A DNA stretch of 24,504 bases. It comes from Lysobacterales bacterium. Lineage in GTDB: Bacteria; Pseudomonadota; Gammaproteobacteria; Xanthomonadales; SZUA-36. Positions 1 to 6,380 of the stretch are shown piece by piece. The stretch spans positions 1 through 24,504 of the forward strand of contig JAKITM010000030.1 of the NCBI GenBank assembly GCA_021648045.1, written 5' to 3'. Made by a program: the position numbers and the translations under genes. A model generated the notes under the pieces. It was given only the letters and a program-made list of their open reading frames with translations, searched no databases and had not been told where the DNA came from. Positions within the stretch are counted from its first letter, which is position 1; each line of letters starts with the position of its first letter.

Positions 1-108
1 GTTATGCGCCTCATCTTTAGAGGCATAGCCTAAAACTTCATCATTGCTGTTCACCAGAATTAGGGATTCATCATTAAAAGAAACAATGGCGGCAGATGGC
101 TTAGCCAA
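1..108 (-). CDS. idi: Isopentenyl-diphosphate delta-isomerase, Nudix type (N-terminal 36 codons, runs off window)
   Basis: The reverse strand from 108 reads 36 open codons whose middle part, LILVNSNDEVLGYASKDEAH, matches the N-terminal strand and turn of type 1 (Nudix) IPP isomerases, which interconvert IPP and DMAPP in the cytoplasm. The Nudix box itself lies outside the window. The start is chosen as TTG at 106-108: no in-frame ATG exists in the visible part, and a perfect GGAGG ribosome binding site (complement of 115-119) sits 6 bases upstream of TTG. The start overlaps the end of the HMG-CoA reductase/mevalonate kinase gene by 8 bases, so it is probably translationally coupled. As last visible gene of the mevalonate operon, an IPP isomerase is what the pathway needs next. 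Another Nudix hydrolase remains possible because only 36 residues are visible. Confidence 0.72.
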   Translation of the reverse strand, partial: MAKPSAAIVSFNDESLILVNSNDEVLGYASKDEAHN

Positions 109-2425
109 TATCGACCTCCATGGCTTGATAGCCACTTTCTTGGAGTGCATGTACCACCTGATGGCGGTTATCCGGGCACAGGGCAATAATTGAACCGCCG
201 CCACCAGCACCCGTCAATTTAGCCCCAAGAGCCCCGTGACGGCGGCTAATTTGAATCATTTCTTCCAACTCCCAACTGGATGTTTGCAAGGCATTTAGCT
301 GGCCCTGACAGAAATTCATTAAGTTACCAAGACTCTTCATGTCGGCATTAATGATGGCTTCGCGAGCGCTTAAAGTCAGTTGATCGATTTCATTAAAAAC
401 CCGGTTATAGAGGTCGGGGTTTTGTTGCCAGCCCTTACGCACCTGGGTAACCATGCCTGCGGTTAAGCTCTCTATCCCGGAAATTCCTATTACCAGTGGA
501 ATTGGACAACCGGGGGTTAAAGTATCGATGGTGGCAGGCTCAGCCAATGAATTAGCCGATGTTTTATCCGATGTTTTAGACAATGTCTTGGCCGGGGTAT
601 ACATCATCAACTTGCCGTAAGTAGCCACAGTATTGTCGATACCAGAAGGCTTGCTGTGAGCGACTTTTTCAAACTCAAAGGCGAAGCTGTTTATCTCGGC
701 ATCTGCCATGTGTAAATTAAAGTGTTTATCGAGGGCCCTGACCATTGCAACCGCAACCGCTGCAGATCCACCCAATCCCATTGCTCTGGGTACAGTGGGG
801 AAGACTTCAATGCGAATTGCTTGATCCAGCAAGCCGAATTTTTCCAACATTGTACCCAGTGGGCGTTCAAAAGATGTCCGCTTTAACGGGTCACGGTTAA
901 GAGTGTATTCGATACCCCAGCGAGGCACAATAAATTCGACTTCACCACGGGCGGATGGGTGAATGGTCGCCCTTGCAGCCATTGGTACAGGCGCTGCAAT
1001 CGCATGCCGCCCATAAACCACCGCATGTTCTCCTAAAAGGATGATCTTGCCATGGCCGGCTGAATAATGCTCCGAGTCCTCTTTGCTGCTGGCTTCTTCA
1101 GTGCTAACGGCTCGCAGTGGTCGTTTGTCTTTGTTGACTTCTTCAATGATTTCTCGGGCCCGCCAGATTTTTATCTGCCCATCTTCAATCAAACGATCCA
1201 CCACGGTATCAAATATTCCAGTGCCCGCACCCGCAGCCATTACTACACTACGCGCGTGCAGGGTCATATGACCTTTTTGTATACCGTCGGTTGCTAATGC
1301 GCGTAAGGCTGAGAAATTTTGTGCCAAGCCTACCGCCGCCATAATTCTCGCCAGTTCCTGGGCAGACTTAATCTTCATAATGCGGTGATTGACACCGACC
1401 GTTTTATTCGACTGTAAGGGGCCACCGACAATGCCGACTTTTAACGGAATCTCGATAAAACCCATCAATGAGCCATCCTCGCCCTTGCTCCAACGGGTTA
1501 AAGCAGTGTATTGACCACCACGGGATGCCCAGGCATGAGCCGCGGCTTCTATAGCGCGCCAATCATTGCCGGTTGCCAGCGCTACCGCATCAATACCATT
1601 CATTACACCTTTGTTGTGGGTGACTGCGCGGTATGGGTCGGCCAAGGCGAAATCGCTGGCGATAATAATGCCATCGCGTACTTGCTCACCATCAAGGTCA
1701 CCATTCATTCCTTTGCCCGCCAGCAGGTCAACTGGAATCCGGGTCCATGCACGCACCAGTGCACGATCGGTAAGGTTTGACAGTATGCGCAGGAAACTCT
1801 TGCCGTTAGTGATTTTTTCAAGCAGAGGGGCAATGCCCTCACACATGGTATTGACTAGGTTGGCACCCATGGCATCGCAAGTGTCTACAATAATATGGAT
1901 AACCAGCATATCGCCGGCATCACCAGAGGAGGGTATAGTGCGAACTTCGAGCTCGCGTGCGCCACCGCCGCGTGCGACCAGGTTAGGATGTAATGAATTC
2001 GCCAGGTTCAGCACTTCCATTTCATTTTGGATAATAGCAGCCCGAGCCTTGGCATGATTAGGAACATCAATAAGTTGTACCTGACCGATTAAAAGTGATT
2101 CGCTCGACTCGGCCTGAAAGCCGCCGGCTGCATGTACTGTTTTCGCAGCGGAGCTTAAAGCGGCAACAATCGAGGGTTCTTCTACTGCTAGAGGGATCAA
2201 ATATTCTTTGTCATTAATTAGGAAGTTAACCGCAATACCAATAGGAATACCCATCACTCCGATGACATTTTCTATCATTTTATCAGCGGCAGCCGGTTCT
2301 AATAGATGGTCGCCTTTAAGCAGACTGAGATAATCCTCTTTTGAAAGCAAGCCGCGCTCGTGTACTTCCCGTAGCCGTTCGGCTACAGAGAGTTTATAAA
2401 ATTTTGGGATCTTAGAGAGGCTCAT
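101..2425 (-). CDS. mvaA: Fusion protein: class II HMG-CoA reductase + mevalonate kinase
   Basis: One uninterrupted 774-residue frame carries two mevalonate-pathway enzymes. Residues 1-432 are a class II HMG-CoA reductase (HMG-CoA to mevalonate): ENVIG at 52-56, catalytic Glu83, DAMGAN at 184-189, catalytic Lys272 in HNKG, Asp288 in TGND, and His386 in GHMTLHAR. These correspond to E83, K267, D283 and H381 of the Pseudomonas mevalonii enzyme. A charged linker (about 436-454) leads to a GHMP-family mevalonate kinase (455-774): GHGKIILLGEHAVVYG with Lys460, the ATP loop AMGLGGSAA at 548-556, PSGIDN at 593-598 with the catalytic-type Asp597, and LTGAGGGGS at 737-745. Both active sites look intact. 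The P. mevalonii Asp146 that favours NAD appears replaced by His146, hinting at NADP(H) use. A Ser/Thr/Lys-rich insert at about 612-626 comes from a 12-base tandem repeat. The gene follows phosphomevalonate kinase by 36 bases and overlaps idi. There is no stop or frameshift at the junction, so this is a true fusion rather than two ORFs. Confidence 0.96.
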   Translation of the reverse strand: MSLSKIPKFYKLSVAERLREVHERGLLSKEDYLSLLKGDHLLEPAAADKMIENVIGVMGIPIGIAVNFLINDKEYLIPLAVEEPSIVAALSSAAKTVHAAGGFQAESSESLLIGQVQLIDVPNHAKARAAIIQNEMEVLNLANSLHPNLVARGGGARELEVRTIPSSGDAGDMLVIHIIVDTCDAMGANLVNTMCEGIAPLLEKITNGKSFLRILSNLTDRALVRAWTRIPVDLLAGKGMNGDLDGEQVRDGIIIASDFALADPYRAVTHNKGVMNGIDAVALATGNDWRAIEAAAHAWASRGGQYTALTRWSKGEDGSLMGFIEIPLKVGIVGGPLQSNKTVGVNHRIMKIKSAQELARIMAAVGLAQNFSALRALATDGIQKGHMTLHARSVVMAAGAGTGIFDTVVDRLIEDGQIKIWRAREIIEEVNKDKRPLRAVSTEEASSKEDSEHYSAGHGKIILLGEHAVVYGRHAIAAPVPMAARATIHPSARGEVEFIVPRWGIEYTLNRDPLKRTSFERPLGTMLEKFGLLDQAIRIEVFPTVPRAMGLGGSAAVAVAMVRALDKHFNLHMADAEINSFAFEFEKVAHSKPSGIDNTVATYGKLMMYTPAKTLSKTSDKTSANSLAEPATIDTLTPGCPIPLVIGISGIESLTAGMVTQVRKGWQQNPDLYNRVFNEIDQLTLSAREAIINADMKSLGNLMNFCQGQLNALQTSSWELEEMIQISRRHGALGAKLTGAGGGGSIIALCPDNRHQVVHALQESGYQAMEVDIG
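555..590. repeat. In-frame 12-base tandem repeat inside the mevalonate kinase domain
   Basis: Three head-to-tail 12-base units lie at 555-566, 567-578 and 579-590. The first two share ccgatgtttta (556-566 and 568-578) and the third is degenerate. They encode the four-residue repeats KTLS, KTSD and KTSA in a variable loop after the PSGIDN motif, so the expansion keeps the frame and probably only lengthens a surface loop. Confidence 0.7.
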
Positions 2426-2445
2426 TACTTAGCTCATTAAATGCC

Positions 2446-2475
2446 TCATTGCTTAAATAGGTCATTGCTTAAATA
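2446..2475. repeat. Tandem duplication covering the stop of phosphomevalonate kinase
   Basis: The 14-base string tcattgcttaaata occurs at 2446-2459 and again at 2462-2475, two bases apart. The second copy contains the last codons and TGA stop of the phosphomevalonate kinase gene; the first repeats this tail in the 36-base spacer before the reductase-kinase start. Further tcatt words follow at 2422 and 2433. It looks like slippage that duplicated the end of the gene harmlessly. Confidence 0.7.
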
Positions 2476-3484
2476 CCTTCAATCCATTCAGATCAACTTC
2501 TAAGTCTAGTATTTTATACCCTGCATCACTGATTGTGCGGCTTATTTCTGTTAAATTGTGGCGAGATGTGGCACAAACTATACCGATATCTCCACCCCCG
2601 GCACCGCTGGGCTTCCAGGCACAGTCCGTTGCCAGAGATATTTCTCGAATTTCTTCAAAAGCGGGGGTATATATCGGCTGCTGAATCCAGTTTCCCAAGT
2701 CCCGCATCCATTCGCCATAGGCGCGAATACAAGCGCTTAAAGCGATGCCGTCATTTCTGCCAACAGCGCGAATGGCTTCTGCAATTAGGCTAGCAGCCGA
2801 GTTTTGTTGTAACTTCCACTGGGTAGGGTTAGTCCCAAGCCAGTGGTTAAAGGCTTGCAGGAAATCTTGGGTTTTTGCACTCTCGCCGGTCCAAACAGCC
2901 TGCCAGTAAAAATTCGCCGGTAGGTTTAATAATTTAACTTTTTGCAGTTGTTGAAAACAGATCAACCCGCCGTGTATTGATGTCGCAAGGTCGATACCAC
3001 TACCGGTCTGGCTTTGTAGTTGATAGTGTGATTTACTCGCGCTTTCAGCACTTCCACCGCTCTCTTCAAGTACCCGGCAAGCGGCGAGCATCAAGGCCGC
3101 ACTTGAGCCTATACCAAGTTTTTGGTTTTCACCTCCATCAGCCCTAGCTTGAAAAAAAAACTGCCGACTATCGAGATCAAAGCTGATACCCTTCAGTTCG
3201 CTGCGAGTTTGTGGCCATGGTAACTGCTCGACAAACGCCTTAATTGCTGTCGGTGGTGGTCGATTCCAGTCAAAATTAGTTGCTGATTTATCGAAACTAA
3301 AGACCTTGCCATCAAGCATGCTAGAGTGGATAGTATGTTGCTGGTTTGGGGCGCTTGAGCGGCAGACGCTAGCTCGTCGATCAACCGCCATGCTCAAGGC
3401 GGGTAAGCCTTGGGTAACGGCATATTCGCCAATCAGCACCATTTTGCCGGGTGCACTGGCACATTGTAAGGTCTTACTCGGCAT
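2462..3484 (-). CDS. mvaK2: Phosphomevalonate kinase (GHMP family, ERG8-like)
   Basis: Makes diphosphomevalonate from phosphomevalonate and ATP. The protein shows the three GHMP kinase signatures: N-terminal SAPGKMVLIGEYAVTQG, the ATP loop LGIGSSAAL, and the C-terminal PSGAGGGDIG. SGSGIDLATSIHGG is the ERG8-type active-site segment, where mevalonate kinases have PSGIDN. The frame stays open further upstream, to 3565, but I place the start at ATG 3482-3484 (340 residues). The family begins just before SAPGK, and the extra 27 residues would be encoded entirely inside mvaD. The chosen start overlaps the mvaD stop by 11 bases, implying translational coupling; no strong ribosome binding site is visible. 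It is the second gene of the operon. Assignment to the phosphomevalonate step rests on the motifs and on the other two GHMP steps being covered by neighbours. Confidence 0.9.
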   Translation of the reverse strand: MPSKTLQCASAPGKMVLIGEYAVTQGLPALSMAVDRRASVCRSSAPNQQHTIHSSMLDGKVFSFDKSATNFDWNRPPPTAIKAFVEQLPWPQTRSELKGISFDLDSRQFFFQARADGGENQKLGIGSSAALMLAACRVLEESGGSAESASKSHYQLQSQTGSGIDLATSIHGGLICFQQLQKVKLLNLPANFYWQAVWTGESAKTQDFLQAFNHWLGTNPTQWKLQQNSAASLIAEAIRAVGRNDGIALSACIRAYGEWMRDLGNWIQQPIYTPAFEEIREISLATDCAWKPSGAGGGDIGIVCATSRHNLTEISRTISDAGYKILDLEVDLNGLKVFKQ

Positions 3485-4463
3485 CGTTGACGACACGCGC
3501 GCCTGCACCAAGTGAACAGCGTAGAGTCCGCAATACGCCGGGTACATTTGCCAACGCCGCCTCAACCTTGTCAGCGGCTTCAGGCAGGCATACAGCCTTC
3601 ACTTGCGGGCCGGCATCAATAGTAAAAAATACCGCAAGACCGCTTGCCCGCAGATGCCTGATTTTGTGAATTAATTCTACTGTGGCGGCATTCCAGTACA
3701 ACAAGCCAGGGCGCGCTGATTGCATTAGCGCGTGCATCGCCAGGCAAGAGGCTTCGGCAACCTCTGCAAGGGCACTAAAGTCGCGTTGTTGGATCGCTGT
3801 AGTGGCGGCGTGTATATCTTCAGCTGAGCGATCGACCCAGGCCTGCCAGTAGGGTGCAGTTGCGGCGGTGTGTAACATGCCTGCAGTGGAGCCGGTGGTT
3901 TTTTCCTGCTCTGAGGTGATCGCAATAACGACTTCTAGTGGCCAGTGTTTGGCAGGAAAAAGTGGCTCGGCATAACTATCGCTACCATCATTTTGTTGCC
4001 CACAGTGCTGAATTACATAACCACCAAATAAGGAACGCCCGGCTGATCCCGATGCCTGTCTGGCCAGTATCGCCAGTTGGCGTAGATCCAGCGGAGATTC
4101 AACTGCAGCATTAGCTGCCGTTAGCAGGGCGGCAAAACCTGAAGCAGAAGACGCTAAGCCGGCTGCGGTAGGGAAATTATTGTTGGTATGCACGCTGGCA
4201 AATTTATCTATGCCTGCGAGTTTGCGAAACTCATTAAGGCAGGCGCTGACACGAGCACTGAATGTATTACCTGCTAGCGCCTTGTTCAAATATACTTGGT
4301 CCACGCTAAGCTCAGCGGAGAAATTCACGCTGGTATGGGTTTCCAATGTATTAAGGGTAATTGATAGCGAGTGGGTAGCGGGTAAATTGCGGGCAGTATC
4401 GCGCTTCCCCCAGTATTTAATCAGGGCAATATTAGGGTGGGCAATTGCAGTTATTGTGTGCAT
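3474..4463 (-). CDS. mvaD: Diphosphomevalonate decarboxylase
   Basis: Catalyses ATP-dependent decarboxylation of mevalonate 5-diphosphate to isopentenyl diphosphate. The 329 residues match the family's usual length of about 320-330. Diagnostic features are NIALIKYWGKRD at 11-22, the phosphate-binding loop GLASSASG at 102-109, SGSAGRSLFGG at 138-148, and TIDAGPQVK containing Asp283, the position of the catalytic Asp in the Staphylococcus aureus enzyme. It is the first gene of the mevalonate operon, transcribed away from the secreted methyltransferase gene. A TATACT -10-like hexamer lies on its strand at 4486-4491, but I see no convincing -35 and only a weak ribosome binding site. Codon and base composition resemble the leucine genes, so I see no sign of recent transfer of this gene. 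Confidence 0.96.
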   Translation of the reverse strand: MHTITAIAHPNIALIKYWGKRDTARNLPATHSLSITLNTLETHTSVNFSAELSVDQVYLNKALAGNTFSARVSACLNEFRKLAGIDKFASVHTNNNFPTAAGLASSASGFAALLTAANAAVESPLDLRQLAILARQASGSAGRSLFGGYVIQHCGQQNDGSDSYAEPLFPAKHWPLEVVIAITSEQEKTTGSTAGMLHTAATAPYWQAWVDRSAEDIHAATTAIQQRDFSALAEVAEASCLAMHALMQSARPGLLYWNAATVELIHKIRHLRASGLAVFFTIDAGPQVKAVCLPEAADKVEAALANVPGVLRTLRCSLGAGARVVNDAE

Positions 4464-4532
4464 AAATCAGTGATTCTTAGTGGTTAGTATATTATCGGTT
4501 AAAAACAGTCGTAGCGATATAAGCTGCTGGAG

Positions 4533-4553
4533 TTTATGATAAGCGATCATAAA
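4533..4553. promoter_or_regulatory. Inverted repeat, operator candidate between mvaD and the methyltransferase gene
   Basis: Perfect 8-base arms TTTATGAT (4533-4540) and ATCATAAA (4546-4553) flank a 5-base spacer, in the 109-base divergent region 4464-4572. A -10-like TATAAG at 4518-4523 would place it in the leader of the rightward gene, and it lies about 60 bases upstream of the possible mvaD start point. No T-run follows, so a terminator is unlikely. No regulator gene is encoded nearby; the binding protein is unknown. Confidence 0.45.
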
Positions 4554-4572
4554 TAAATTATCTGGAGATCAT

Positions 4573-5346
4573 ATGATGAATAAAGTTACAACTAAGATGC
4601 TTTCTATTGCGATGTTGGCGCTGTTGAGCGGCAACCTGCAGGCAGCGGGTGAATTTGAGGCAGTAGAGGCAAAGCTGGAAAAAGCTATGAAATCAGCGCT
4701 GCGCACAGAAGCTGAAGTAAAACGCGACCGCAATCGCAAGCCGACTGAGACCCTTGAGTTTTTCGGCTTTAGGGATGATATGACAGTTGTTGAACTGATT
4801 CCAGGCGGCGGTTGGTACACCAAATTGTTGGCCCCGGTACTGGCAGATAATGGCAAGCTCTTTGTTGCATTAGGCACAGGCCGAATTGAAAAAGGTTTGC
4901 TTACAGAGAAAGGTTTTGAAAAAGTGGTAGTAAGCGCTAAAGATGCCACTATGGGCCGCAAACCTGACGCAGCGCGTTATTTCCTGAATGTTGATGACCT
5001 TGATGTTGATGGCGCGGATATGGTTTTAACTTTCCGTAACTATCATAATTTTGATGCACCCGGGCGTGCGGCTATGAACAAGGTATCTTTTGATGCACTC
5101 AAGCCAGGTGGTATTTATGCACTGGTCGACCATACTCGTCGGCATATGCAGGGTGATAATGACGAAAATGGCCGTCGTTTCGACCCAGTTCTGGCGATTA
5201 AGGAAATTCAGGCCGCAGGTTTTGTTTTCGAAGATTATTCCAAACTGCATTACCGGCTTGATGATGAACTGCGTTATGAAGTGGGGCGTAAAACTGTCAC
5301 CGGAAACACTGATCGCTGGACACTTAAATTTCGTAAGCCGAAGTAG
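4573..5346 (+). CDS. Secreted class I SAM-dependent methyltransferase-like protein
   Basis: A 257-residue protein with an N-terminal signal peptide (basic start, hydrophobic 9-19, likely cleavage after LQA at about 24) and a Rossmann-type methyltransferase fold. Motif I is VVELIPGGGWYTKLLAPVL (72-90), a later acidic loop is VDDLDVDGADMVLTF (140-154), and LKPGGIYALVDH is the post-motif strand typical of class I enzymes. This belongs to a known group of predicted periplasmic methyltransferases of unknown substrate; why a SAM-dependent fold is exported is unclear, and SAM is not expected in the periplasm. GGAG at 4564-4567 sits 5 bases before the first ATG; a second ATG follows directly. It is transcribed alone, divergent from mvaD, and ends at a strong terminator. 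No functional link to mevalonate can be claimed. Confidence 0.8.
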   Translation: MMNKVTTKMLSIAMLALLSGNLQAAGEFEAVEAKLEKAMKSALRTEAEVKRDRNRKPTETLEFFGFRDDMTVVELIPGGGWYTKLLAPVLADNGKLFVALGTGRIEKGLLTEKGFEKVVVSAKDATMGRKPDAARYFLNVDDLDVDGADMVLTFRNYHNFDAPGRAAMNKVSFDALKPGGIYALVDHTRRHMQGDNDENGRRFDPVLAIKEIQAAGFVFEDYSKLHYRLDDELRYEVGRKTVTGNTDRWTLKFRKPK

Positions 5347-5361
5347 CTAAAAATCTCATCT

Positions 5362-5399
5362 ATTATAAAAAACCCGGCAACTGCCGGGTTTTTTATAAT
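5362..5399. terminator. Bidirectional rho-independent terminator
   Basis: A perfect 17-base-pair stem (5362-5378 with 5383-5399) around the 4-base loop AACT has the GC core CCCGGC/GCCGGG, flanked by A-runs on the left and T-runs on the right. It therefore works on both strands, ending the methyltransferase gene and the convergent DUF3011 gene. Confidence 0.93.
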
Positions 5400-5440
5400 C
5401 TTTTAAGGAAAGCAGCGTTCCTGTATTTAGCTCAACAGAC

Positions 5441-6148
5441 TTAGCGAACGCGATGGTAGCGTACGGTGTTTCTGTAATCACCGTGTTGGCGGGTTTCAAA
5501 GCCCTGTGGTGTGCGGGTAACATCGAAGCTGACGCTCCCAATATGCAGTTGTCCGTCATTGAAATAGCCATGAACATTGCCACCGCCGGCAGATCCATTC
5601 ATACGACCGTCTGAATTTATGCTCATCTGGACTTCGGCGCCGTACTGATTATTATAGCCGCGAAATTTCCCGGTAGCCCAGCCGGGTACATAGGAGGTAT
5701 GACGACTACCATAATAGTTGTCTGAATCGTACTTGGTGGTGTAGTTATTATAGTTGTCGTGGTCTTTGTCTTGACTGCCAAGGATGGCGCCTAAAATGGC
5801 TATGCCAGCAATCGCAGCAACAGCTTTTCCAGCATCATGGCTGCTTGATTTATGCTGATTATTGTTGTGCTTATAGCGTTCTTCTACTAGGAATTCAGCT
5901 TTGCAATTACCATCTACCCAAATTTCCCGTTTGTTGAAATCCCAGTTTCGGCCCCTTACACATTTGTACTTGTTATGTTTGGATAATTGTCGTTCTAGGC
6001 GAACATAACCAGAAGTGCTTATTGGGCAGGTTTCATAACGATGATTGCTGCTTTCGCAACGGATAGTGTAATCAGCGAGAGCAGCAGGTGAGAATGTCAT
6101 TGCAGCTAGTGCAAGCACCAGTGTTGGTACTAGTGTTTTCGTTTTCAT
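5441..6148 (-). CDS. Secreted DUF3011 domain protein
   Basis: Function unknown. The 235-residue protein has a signal peptide (hydrophobic 6-24, likely cleavage ALA|D after residue 25). DUF3011 follows at about 27-88, recognised from IRCESSNHRYETCP, RLERQLS, GRNWDF and IWVDGNCKAEF; its four cysteines (31, 41, 63, 82) could form two disulfides in the periplasm. A short Ala/Gly-rich hydrophobic stretch at 106-125 resembles a glycine zipper or a weak membrane segment. An Asn/Tyr/Asp-rich spacer comes next, then a C-terminal beta-rich part (about 155-235) repeating Gly-Asn patterns. GAGG lies 7 bases before the ATG. It is a single gene converging on the methyltransferase across a shared terminator. 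Confidence 0.8.
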   Translation of the reverse strand: MKTKTLVPTLVLALAAMTFSPAALADYTIRCESSNHRYETCPISTSGYVRLERQLSKHNKYKCVRGRNWDFNKREIWVDGNCKAEFLVEERYKHNNNQHKSSSHDAGKAVAAIAGIAILGAILGSQDKDHDNYNNYTTKYDSDNYYGSRHTSYVPGWATGKFRGYNNQYGAEVQMSINSDGRMNGSAGGGNVHGYFNDGQLHIGSVSFDVTRTPQGFETRQHGDYRNTVRYHRVR

Positions 6149-6336
6149 GGTAATTCCTCAATTATGTTTAATCATCTTTCACGCAGCAAGCTAATAGAGT
6201 AAGACTGGTTTTATTTCAACTCGCCATAGCCGATACTATATATTCAAAGGTACCCTGTTTTCCAGTTGTTTTTAAAGGTTTTTGTAAAAAATACATACAA
6301 TGTAGAAAATTCAGATTAGATAATGCTTATACGGAA

Positions 6337-6364
6337 TTGACTGCATTTTAAGGTACACTATTTA
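6337..6364 (+). promoter_or_regulatory. Possible sigma-70 promoter of ispA
   Basis: TTGACT at 6337-6342 (-35-like, 4 of 6 consensus bases) is followed after 16 bases by TATTTA at 6359-6364 (-10-like), just upstream of ispA. The rest of the 232-base gap 6149-6380 is AT-rich and I see no gene or clear terminator in it. The call is by eye only; with this spacing the leader would be only about 10 bases long. Confidence 0.35.
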
Positions 6365-6380
6365 CTTTCATTTAATCCAG

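Noticed and set aside
1067..1135. Reductase-kinase fusion as an artefact of a missing stop
   Set aside because: The linker is read in one frame, both domains are complete, there is no internal ribosome binding site with a start at the kinase, and codon use is even across the junction. An assembly error cannot be fully excluded without reads.
1566..2057. 163-codon open frame on the plus strand
   Set aside because: Antisense to the HMG-CoA reductase domain with conserved motifs; no ribosome binding site or recognisable domain.
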